This document shows, piece by piece, positions 34,011 through 40,708 of a stretch of DNA of 64,000 bases. The first letter of the stretch is position 1, and each line of letters begins with the position of its first letter. Under the pieces are notes generated by a model. That model made no database searches, was not told where the DNA came from, and worked only from the letters and a program-made list of their open reading frames with translations. Made by a program: the position numbers and the translations under genes. Source of the stretch: Corallococcus silvisoli (lineage in GTDB: Bacteria; Myxococcota; Myxococcia; Myxococcales; Myxococcaceae); contig NZ_JAAAPJ010000008.1 in assembly GCF_009909145.1 (NCBI RefSeq), positions 310,001 through 374,000 on the forward strand. Direction: 5' to 3'.

Positions 34011-34619
34011 GGGATTGCCCCAGGGGGAAAGGACAGGCAGTGAAAGGCCATGCTCCAATGACAGGAGGCAGGGGCATGGCCGGGGGATGTCTGGCTTTAC
34101 AGCGGGCAGTCCCCTCTCGTACTCCCGGACCTGATCGACAGGGCCGTGTCGACGGGAGGAGAAAGACAGCATGTCGTTTGTGGGTGTGCTCCATCCGGCA
34201 GCGGGGGGAAATGGCTGCCGTGCTCCAAGGTGGCAACCGGAATAGCGAAGTTCTATTTCGAACACAAGCGACGCTGAACACGCCTGCATGCTGGGCAGGC
34301 CCGAAATTGAAAGACAGACATCTGTTTCAGACGGCCCGGGTGGAATCCTTCAACCGTCCGAAAGGGCCGATACGGCCCGTCGCGTGGGAGGCGTACCCGC
34401 GGAGCAAGGGTCCTGGACGCACCGGGTTGTGGTGGGGTGTGGGGACGCGCGCGCCGGGGTTGGGGCAGGGCATTTAGGACCCGTGTCCAGTTGTGTCGAG
34501 CCCTGGGACACACCCCTTTGCCGCCGACTTGCGATGACGGGAGAATCAGGCAGAACCCCTCCTGAAATGCCCGTGGATTTCCAGGAAGCCCGCCGCGCCG
34601 CGGCCATGAGGCCGGACGA
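34011..34619. other. 609-base divergent intergenic region
   Basis: This region separates the polysaccharide-lyase gene (minus) from the PilZ-sigma54 activator gene (plus), so both promoters should be here. The section 34190-34330 is less GC-rich, with short self-complementary pieces such as CGAAGTTCTATTTCG and an inverted CGGCAG/CTGCCG pair at 34197-34227, but I recognise no riboswitch, small gene or clear sigma-54 site. The open frames across it lack ribosome sites. Confidence 0.4.
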
Positions 34620-36425
34620 GTGACGCACGCCATGTCGCGCCCCGCGTCCGAGCAGGTGCCTCGGAGCGAGCGCAAGCCGCTGTACGTGAAGGTGGTGACC
34701 CAGCCGGCGCTGCACGGCTGCTGGTCCGTGAACATCAGCGAGACGGGCATCGGGCTCATCGCCACGCCGCGCCGGCCGTCGGAGGGCCCGCACGAGAACG
34801 AGGCGGTGGAGCTGGCCTTCTCGCTGCCGGACACGGGCGCCCACGTGCGCGTGCATGGCACGGTGCGCTGGCGCCACGACACCGCGGGCGGCGGCGGCAC
34901 CGTCGCCGCGCTGGGGGTGAGCTTCGGCGCCTTCGACGCGGCGGACGGCGTGAAGCTGGCGCGCTACCTCTCCACGTCACACCTCCAGGTGGTGGCGGCC
35001 TTCGCCAGTGACGACGAGTCGCGCGCGGTGCGCCAGGCCCTGGACGGCGCGGCCACGCCGCACTTCGCCGCCAGCGCGGAGGACGTGCACGCGCTGCTGT
35101 CCCGCGGGGACATGGCGGCGCTGCTGGTGTGCGGCCAGGATGAGGCGCGCGCGCTCGCGCTGGTGGAGTCCCTGGCGGAGCTGCGCGCGGAGGTGGACCC
35201 CACGGGGGCGGGGCCGCCCAGCGACCTGGCCTCCCGCATCGTCTATTGCGCCCCCGCCGCGCCGGACCGGCTGGTGGCGCTCTTCAACAGCGGGCGCATC
35301 TACCGCGCGCTGGGGGCCTGGCCGGCGCCGGACGTCGTGCGGCAGGCGGTGCTCCAGGCGGGGCGCGAGCATGGCTTTCGCACCGAGCAGTGGCGCATGG
35401 CGCTGGAGCTGGAGCGCAACCTGCTGCGCGAGCGCGCCCTGGCGCAGGGCCCCGCGGGCGGCCCGGGGCGCCACGCGGAGGACGTGGGCTTCCGCAGCCC
35501 CGCGATGCAGCGCGTGATGGAGATGGTGCGCCTGGTCGCGCCCCACCGCGTGGCGGTGCTGCTGCAGGGCGAGACGGGCACCGGCAAGGAGGTGCTGGCG
35601 CGCATCCTCCACCGGCTGAGCGGCAGGGGGGACCTGCCGCTCGTCGTGCAGGACTGCGGCGCGCTCACGGAGACGCTGCTGGAGAGCGAGCTCTTCGGCC
35701 ACGTGAAGGGGGCCTTCACGGGCGCGGTGTCGGACCACCCGGGCCTCTTCGTGCTCGCCAACGGCGGCACCATCTTCCTGGACGAAATCGAGAACACGAC
35801 GCCCAACCTCCAGGCGAAGCTGCTGCGCGTGCTGGAGACGGGCGACGTCCGTCCGGTGGGCGGCACCCAGGTGCGCCACGTGGACGTGCGCGTGGTGGCC
35901 GCCAGCAACCGGGACCTGGGGGAGGAGGTGCGGGGCGGCCGCTTCCGCGCGGACCTCTTCTACCGGCTCAACAGCTTCACCATCGACATCCCGCCCCTGC
36001 GCGAGCGCCCGGAGGACATCCCGGAGCTGGCGCGGGCCTTCGTGGAGCAGTTCAACCGCACCCTCAAGCGCTCCGCCACGGGGGTGGCGCCGGACGCGGA
36101 CGAGGTGCTGCACGGCTACGGCTGGCCCGGCAACGTGCGAGAGCTGCGCAACGTGGTGGAGCGGGCGGTGCTCCTGTCGCGCCCGGGGGAGATGCTCACC
36201 CGGCGCCTGCTGCCGCCCGCCCTCATCAACAACACCGTGCCCCGCGCGGACCCCACCGGGGACGGCTCCCTGCGGGCCCGGCTCCACCAGGTGGAGCGCG
36301 AGCTCATCCGCGAGGCCCTGGAGCGCCACGGCGGCGTCCTGCGGCGGGCGGCGGTGGCGCTGGGCATGGACCCCGTGACGCTGGGCCGCCGCGCCCGGCG
36401 CCACGGGCTGTGGAAGCCGGACTGA
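34620..36425 (+). CDS. PilZ-domain sigma-54-dependent transcriptional activator
   Basis: GTG 34620 has GAGG eight bases upstream; ATG 34632 is the alternative. The 601-residue regulator has an N-terminal PilZ-type domain (residues ~15-115) with NISETGIG matching the second c-di-GMP motif but RSER in place of the usual RxxxR. A receiver-like region follows (~118-235) without a clear phosphoacceptor Asp. The AAA+ sigma-54 interaction domain has Walker A GETGTGKE (from 317), GAFTGA (364-369) and Walker B GGTIFLDEIEN. A Fis-type helix-turn-helix closes the protein (HGGVLRRAAVALGMDPVTLGRRARRHGL). It should activate sigma-54 promoters, perhaps in response to c-di-GMP. Targets are unknown; it is convergent with the next gene by 12 bases. 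Confidence 0.92.
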   Translation: MTHAMSRPASEQVPRSERKPLYVKVVTQPALHGCWSVNISETGIGLIATPRRPSEGPHENEAVELAFSLPDTGAHVRVHGTVRWRHDTAGGGGTVAALGVSFGAFDAADGVKLARYLSTSHLQVVAAFASDDESRAVRQALDGAATPHFAASAEDVHALLSRGDMAALLVCGQDEARALALVESLAELRAEVDPTGAGPPSDLASRIVYCAPAAPDRLVALFNSGRIYRALGAWPAPDVVRQAVLQAGREHGFRTEQWRMALELERNLLRERALAQGPAGGPGRHAEDVGFRSPAMQRVMEMVRLVAPHRVAVLLQGETGTGKEVLARILHRLSGRGDLPLVVQDCGALTETLLESELFGHVKGAFTGAVSDHPGLFVLANGGTIFLDEIENTTPNLQAKLLRVLETGDVRPVGGTQVRHVDVRVVAASNRDLGEEVRGGRFRADLFYRLNSFTIDIPPLRERPEDIPELARAFVEQFNRTLKRSATGVAPDADEVLHGYGWPGNVRELRNVVERAVLLSRPGEMLTRRLLPPALINNTVPRADPTGDGSLRARLHQVERELIREALERHGGVLRRAAVALGMDPVTLGRRARRHGLWKPD

Positions 36426-36437
36426 CGCGGGGCCCCT

Positions 36438-37817
36438 TCAGCGCGCCTGCATCCACTGGAGGATGGGCGTCCACACGCGGGCGCGCGCGTCCCGGGCGAG
36501 GAACAGGTCCGCGTGCCCGTAGTCCAGCGCGCGCTCCGCCTCCGGGCGGTTGCGCACGATGAGGTGGGTCACGTCCGTGCTGCCCAGCAGGCGCGTGGAG
36601 TACTCGCCGAAGCGGCCCACGCCGCCCCCCGCGCCCACGTAGAGCACCGGCACCTTCACGTCCTTCAGGTGGTCGTCATAGGGCACGTCCAGGCCGCACA
36701 GCTGCGCCTCCGTCTCCACCACCTCGTTGAGGCTCTGGTAGGGCACCGCGAGCTGGAGGTAGTCGAAGAGGGTGGGCTCCGGCGTGAAGGCCGTCTGGTA
36801 GGGCAGGCCGGTGGTGTCCGGGAGGCTGCCGTTCAGGTGGTAGCCCGGCGTCAGCGGCTGGAGCGGCGCGAAGAGGGCCGCGGTGGCCCCGGCGGCGATG
36901 ACCGCGAACTGCCGGTTGGTGGGCGGGGGCAGCCCCGCGAGCCCCGGCGCCGCGAGCGGGGAGGGCTCGTTGGGCGCGTCATGCGCCAGCTGCCCGATGA
37001 GCCGCACCGGCGTCCCCGGCGCGGGTCCCAGCAGCCCCCCTTCGGTGCGCCCCGCGCGGCGGGCCGTCCGGAGCGCCTCGTACCGGGCGCAGGCCCAGGC
37101 CCGCTGTTCCGCCGCCTCCGGCCCGAAGCGCAGCACCATGTCCATGGGCACGAAGCCGTCCACCCGGCGCAGCGAGCGCGGCAGCTGGACCTCCCCGTCC
37201 AGGTACGCATAGCCAATCGTCGCGCCCCGGCTCCAGCCCATCAGGAACATCTTGTCGTTGCCCCCGGTGGCGCCGGACAGCCGCCGCACGGTGTCCGCCC
37301 ACGCCAGCCCCGTGCCCAGGTCCTTCACGTGCGTGTCCAGGTGCCAGTCCGCCATGAACTGGAAGTTCTTCTCCGTCTCCGGCACCCCCACCCAGCGCAG
37401 GTCGATGCCCCACACATCCACGTCGCGGCCCGCCAGGAACCCCGCCAGGGACTCGTCCTGCGGCATCGTGGACACGCGCGTGTTCGTGAGGAACGCGGGC
37501 ACGAAGGCCCACAGGTCCCCGTGCACCATGAACACCGCCCGCCCCGTGCGCGCGGGGACGAACGGCAGGACCTCACGCACCACGCGGTGCAGGGTGATGG
37601 CGTCGTACCGGCCCGTCCCCACCCGCACCTTCCAGGTGTAGTGCGCCAGTCCGCCCCCCAGGGGCTCCCGCTGCGTGCTCACGGCGTTGAGTCCCGCCGC
37701 CACCAGCGACCGCGACAGCTGCTCCAGCCCCACCGTGGTCTCGCGCGCTTCCCCCGCCTCCGAGCGCGCGCCCACGAACAACGCCAGCATCACCCACAGG
37801 CACAACGTCCTACGCAT
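36438..37817 (-). CDS. Exported alpha/beta hydrolase (PHA synthase/depolymerase-like fold)
   Basis: ATG 37817 (MRRTLCLWVMLALFVGARSEAG) follows GAGGT and gives a signal peptide; the product has 459 residues. The alpha/beta-hydrolase core includes VFMVHGDLWAFVPAFL (oxyanion region), VDVWGIDLRWVG, the nucleophile elbow GWSRGA in KMFLMGWSRGATIGYAYLDG, an acidic-residue strand VPVLYVGAGGGVG and the catalytic His in LDYGHADLFLARDA. The VDVWGIDLRW and terminal GHADLF patterns resemble PHA-synthase-like and lipase-like hydrolases. It is probably a periplasmic or secreted esterase. Substrate unknown; transcribed alone toward the activator gene. Confidence 0.83.
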   Translation of the reverse strand: MRRTLCLWVMLALFVGARSEAGEARETTVGLEQLSRSLVAAGLNAVSTQREPLGGGLAHYTWKVRVGTGRYDAITLHRVVREVLPFVPARTGRAVFMVHGDLWAFVPAFLTNTRVSTMPQDESLAGFLAGRDVDVWGIDLRWVGVPETEKNFQFMADWHLDTHVKDLGTGLAWADTVRRLSGATGGNDKMFLMGWSRGATIGYAYLDGEVQLPRSLRRVDGFVPMDMVLRFGPEAAEQRAWACARYEALRTARRAGRTEGGLLGPAPGTPVRLIGQLAHDAPNEPSPLAAPGLAGLPPPTNRQFAVIAAGATAALFAPLQPLTPGYHLNGSLPDTTGLPYQTAFTPEPTLFDYLQLAVPYQSLNEVVETEAQLCGLDVPYDDHLKDVKVPVLYVGAGGGVGRFGEYSTRLLGSTDVTHLIVRNRPEAERALDYGHADLFLARDARARVWTPILQWMQAR

Positions 37818-38254
37818 ACCGACCTCGACTCGCATGAGGGTTCCCCACGCAGAGAAGCGCATGGGACTGACATCCAGCGCTCCCGCCGCGAGTGCCCCCA
37901 AGAGCACCTTCCGCGCCAGGACCCAACGTATTGATTTTGTTGATCCTGCCCCGTGGGGCCGGCTTCACTCCTGAATGCTACAGGGGCCCGCTCCGGCCGC
38001 GCTCAGAGTGAAAAACGCCGCCAGCCGCGGTGCTTCAGCGCTGAGACATGCGGACCATGGATGGCGCGGAGCTCTCCGGACCTGGAGCGCCCCCGTCCTG
38101 CCCACCAGGGTGTGGATGTTCATTCAATCCAACACATACATATGAAACAGGCAAGTCCTGGATGAAAGGGGAAGACGGCGGGGTGATCGCGCGGGGGAGG
38201 GGGACGGGCGACAACAGCGGGTCTCACCCTGACTCCCCGCGAGGGGGAGGACCC
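37818..38254. other. Divergent intergenic region before the methyltransferase/E1 pair
   Basis: This holds promoters for the hydrolase (minus) and the methyltransferase (plus). Two lower-GC patches stand out: around 37925-37945 (ATTGATTTTGTTGATC) and 38115-38155 (CATTCAATCC... CATACATATG), the second being a plausible promoter for the plus-strand operon about 100 bases before its start. The methyltransferase frame is open upstream to 38048, encoding a Cys/Pro-rich stretch, but without a ribosome site. Confidence 0.4.
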
Positions 38255-38971
38255 ATGCCCGAGACCGTCTTCGTCGACAACATCTGGAACGACTTCGCGC
38301 ACAGCTATGATCAGATGATCCCCGAACTGCCGTGCTACCAGCGGCAGCGGGAGAAGCTCCTCCGCGACACCCGGGATCGCGCCTATGTCATCGACGCGGG
38401 GTGTGGCACGGGGCTCGTGAGCGAACCGCTGGTGCGCCGGGGTCAGCGCGTCATCGGCTTTGACAACAACCAGGCCATGCTGGCCCTGGCGGTGCGCCGC
38501 CGCGACCGCGAGCCGGAGGCGGTGCGCACGCGCTGGACGATCCTGCCCGGTGACGTGACGACCTTCCCCCTGGAGGTGGAGGGCGGCGCGGACGCGGTGG
38601 TGATGAACAACGTCCTCTTCTACGTGCGCGACCCGGAGGCCGTGCTGCGCGAGGCGTGGACGCACCTGAAGCCCGGCGGCGTGCTGTGCATGACGAGCAA
38701 CAAGCGCCCCCGGCCGAACCTGGAGAAGGTGCTGACGAACTCCATCCAGGAATGGGAGTCCCAGGGGCGTTGGACCGAAGCCCTCCAGCGCGCGGTGAAC
38801 CACCACCGCACCTGCGCCCAGCGGCTCACCACCGACCCGAACGAGATGGTCACCTTCCTGGACACGGACCAGGCGGTGCGCCTGCTGGAGAAGGTGGGCT
38901 TCACCGAGGCGCTGGTGGCCGACGGTGACGACTACTACGGCGAGAACTTCTACGTCTGCATGCGCAAGTAG
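38255..38971 (+). CDS. Class I SAM-dependent methyltransferase
   Basis: ATG 38255 follows GGGGGAGGACCC. The 238-residue product has the class I Rossmann motifs: motif I VIDAGCGTGLVSEPL (about residue 44), an acidic end of strand 2 VIGFDNNQAMLALA, motif II around LPGDVTTFPLE, strand 4 ADAVVMNNVLFYVRDPEAVLREAWTHLKPGG, and a C-terminal FVTL-like sheet (ALVADGDDYYGENFYVCMRK). It is cytoplasmic and could methylate a small molecule, lipid or peptide. It is 12 bases upstream of the E1-like gene, so the two almost certainly act together. The target is unknown; ubiquinone or menaquinone methylation is unlikely without their partner genes. Confidence 0.88.
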   Translation: MPETVFVDNIWNDFAHSYDQMIPELPCYQRQREKLLRDTRDRAYVIDAGCGTGLVSEPLVRRGQRVIGFDNNQAMLALAVRRRDREPEAVRTRWTILPGDVTTFPLEVEGGADAVVMNNVLFYVRDPEAVLREAWTHLKPGGVLCMTSNKRPRPNLEKVLTNSIQEWESQGRWTEALQRAVNHHRTCAQRLTTDPNEMVTFLDTDQAVRLLEKVGFTEALVADGDDYYGENFYVCMRK

Positions 38972-38983
38972 GGAGCCCCTTCC

Positions 38984-39829
38984 ATGACGAACGTGAACCC
39001 CCGTTTTCAACGCAACCTGGGCGTCCTCCACCCCCAGACCATGGACAAGCTCGCCGGCACCCACGTGCTCGTGGCCGGCGTGGGAGGCGCCGGCGGCCAG
39101 TGCGCGGTGGACCTGGCGCGGCTGGGCTTTGGCTGCCTGACGCTCGCGGACTTCGACGTCTACGAACGCCACAACATCAACCGGCAGATCGGCTGCTTCG
39201 AAAGCACCCTGGGCCAGCGCAAGGTGGACGTGGTGGAGGGGATGTGTCGCGACATCCACCCGGACCTGCGCGTGCACAAGGTGCACGAGGGCATCACCGA
39301 CACCAACGTGGCGCACGTGCTCCAGGGGCAGGGCGGCCTGCCGCCGGTGGACTACGTGGTGGAGGTCATCGACATCGCGGGGGCGAGGGCCAAGGAGTCG
39401 CTCCACCAGACGTGCCGCGAGCAGGGCATCCCCATCATGACCGGGCTGATGCTGGGCTTCGGCGCCGCGCTCCATGTCTTCCAGCCAGACGCGCCGCTCT
39501 ACGAAGAGCTCTTCATCCTGCAGGACGGCCGCATCGACCTGCCGAAGATCATCCCCCACCTGGGCAGCTACATGCTCCAGGAGTACATGGACGCCTGCTA
39601 CCAGGGGCGGGGCCACGCCCCCACGTGCGTGATTGGCGCCACCACCGCCGCCGGCCTGATGGTGAGTGAAATCATGCGCGGCGTGATGCTGGGGCCTCGC
39701 GCGATGGTGTCCTGGCCCGAGTACCTCTACGTGGACCTCTTCGACCACCGCTACGTGCGGGGCTCCGTCGGCGCCGCCCGTCCCGCCCCGCGTCCTGTCC
39801 GGTCGCTGAGCCAGGACGCCCGGGGCTGA
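38984..39829 (+). CDS. Stand-alone E1-like adenylyltransferase (ThiF/MoeB/HesA family)
   Basis: A 281-residue protein beginning NPRFQRNLGVLHPQTMDKLAGTHVLVAGVGGAGGQ. The glycine-rich nucleotide loop GVGGAGG, the acidic strand ADFDVYERHNINRQ (Asp for ATP contact, Asn and Arg of the NxxRQ motif), a Lys in GQRKVDVVE and the downstream DYVVEVIDIAGARAK stretch are those of E1-like enzymes that adenylate a C-terminal or side-chain carboxylate. The paired CxxC zinc site of MoeB and ThiF is absent, and no ubiquitin-like, ThiS or MoaD partner is encoded nearby. It may activate a peptide or small acid, as MccB and PaaA do. It shares an operon with the methyltransferase 12 bases upstream. Confidence 0.85.
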   Translation: MTNVNPRFQRNLGVLHPQTMDKLAGTHVLVAGVGGAGGQCAVDLARLGFGCLTLADFDVYERHNINRQIGCFESTLGQRKVDVVEGMCRDIHPDLRVHKVHEGITDTNVAHVLQGQGGLPPVDYVVEVIDIAGARAKESLHQTCREQGIPIMTGLMLGFGAALHVFQPDAPLYEELFILQDGRIDLPKIIPHLGSYMLQEYMDACYQGRGHAPTCVIGATTAAGLMVSEIMRGVMLGPRAMVSWPEYLYVDLFDHRYVRGSVGAARPAPRPVRSLSQDARG

Positions 39830-39886
39830 CCGCCGGGCCTCCAGGGGCCGGGGGCCCCCTTCCGGGCCCCCGAATCCCCCCGGTTG

Positions 39887-40336
39887 TTACATCACCACGC
39901 CTCGCGACCGCGCTTCATTGACCACCTGGGTGCCGTCCACGCCCAGCCGTCGCGCGATGAAGCCCGCGGCGCCGTCCGCGCTCTTGTGCACCCGGATGAA
40001 CTGGTCGTCATACGTCCGCGTGACGATGAGCATCCCCGACACGATGACGCGCTGGAGGTTGTGCTGCAGCTCGTTGCCCTCGATGATGACGTGGATCTCC
40101 GAGAACAGCGCCCGCGCGTCCGACAGCATGTTGGACAGGTGCCGGCGCTGCTCGCTGTTGGGCACCGCCGACTTCGCCCCCGCGATGGTCACCAGCACCA
40201 TGGGCTGCTGGTGTTGTTGATAGGCGGTCTGCATCTTCAGGTACACCGCTTGAATCTCATCCGGCGTCGGTGGCGCGTCCCAACGCAGGAAGAACACTTT
40301 GTCAATGACGTCTGTCTTGTAGACCGGAAGTGCCAT
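39887..40336 (-). CDS. Unknown 149-aa protein, possibly SpoIIAA/STAS-like
   Basis: ATG 40336 (MALPVYKTDVIDKVFFLRWDAP) has AAGGAG about ten bases upstream; an open extension to 40507 reads as non-coding. The 149-residue product alternates strands and helices: VFFLRWDAPPTPDEIQAVYLKMQ, QPMVLVTIAGAKSAVPNSEQRRHLSNMLSDAR, EIHVIIEGNELQHNLQRVIVSGMLIVT, and a C-terminal AAGFIARRLGVDGTQVVNEA. This alternation recalls SpoIIAA/STAS-like small regulatory domains common in myxobacteria, but I cannot confirm it. It is cytoplasmic, with no Cys motifs, convergent with the E1-like gene (57 bases between stops). Function unknown. Confidence 0.7.
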   Translation of the reverse strand: MALPVYKTDVIDKVFFLRWDAPPTPDEIQAVYLKMQTAYQQHQQPMVLVTIAGAKSAVPNSEQRRHLSNMLSDARALFSEIHVIIEGNELQHNLQRVIVSGMLIVTRTYDDQFIRVHKSADGAAGFIARRLGVDGTQVVNEARSRGVVM

Positions 40337-40708
40337 GGCGTTCGCGACTCCTTCGTGACGGGGGCCCAGGGACCGTCCCGGTCCACCCCGACCGGGCTTT
40401 CTTCCTCGTGCTTGGGGGTCATCCTGCTCTTCAGCCGCGGTCAAGAAACTAGCCCCGAAGGCTGACATTGCTGAGACGACACATCCCCTCATCACTGACA
40501 GCGCCACGGACTGTGTTCTCGCCTCGCGGTCTTTGTGGATGTTCGCTGGCGGATTCTAAACCCAGACGCCGGGGCAACCCTTCATGTCTGGGCATTCCGC
40601 TGGCTGTGACATCTTTCAATGACGACTCCCCCTGAAAACAAGAAGGCCCCGGGAGCACGGTGGCTCCCGGGGCCTTCGGTGAGGCTTCAGCCCGTCAGGC
40701 GGTGAGCG
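40337..40708. other. 372-base intergenic region with terminator
   Basis: This region lies between the start of the 149-aa gene and the stop of the acylase gene, both on the minus strand. It includes the acylase terminator at 40643-40676 and the promoter region of the 149-aa gene, for which I see no clear -35/-10 pair. Nothing else is evident. Confidence 0.4.
40643..40676 (-). terminator. Terminator of the acylase gene
   Basis: AAGGCCCCGGGAGC, a six-base loop (ACGGTG) and GCTCCCGGGGCCTT form a perfect 14-bp stem 33 bases beyond the acylase stop. On the minus strand it is followed by TCTTGTTTTC, a T-rich tail, so it is a good intrinsic terminator. Confidence 0.85.

Noticed and set aside
34190..34330. 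Lower-GC leader of the polysaccharide-lyase gene considered as a c-di-GMP or cobalamin riboswitch.
   Set aside because: I could not find the conserved core sequences of either class on either strand; only short unrelated stems are present.
38048..38254. A Cys/Pro-rich stretch (PPSCPPGCGCSFNPTH) in frame before the methyltransferase, considered as a precursor peptide for the E1-like enzyme.
   Set aside because: It has no stop before the methyltransferase and no ribosome site, so it is not a separate peptide gene. It is better read as untranslated leader.
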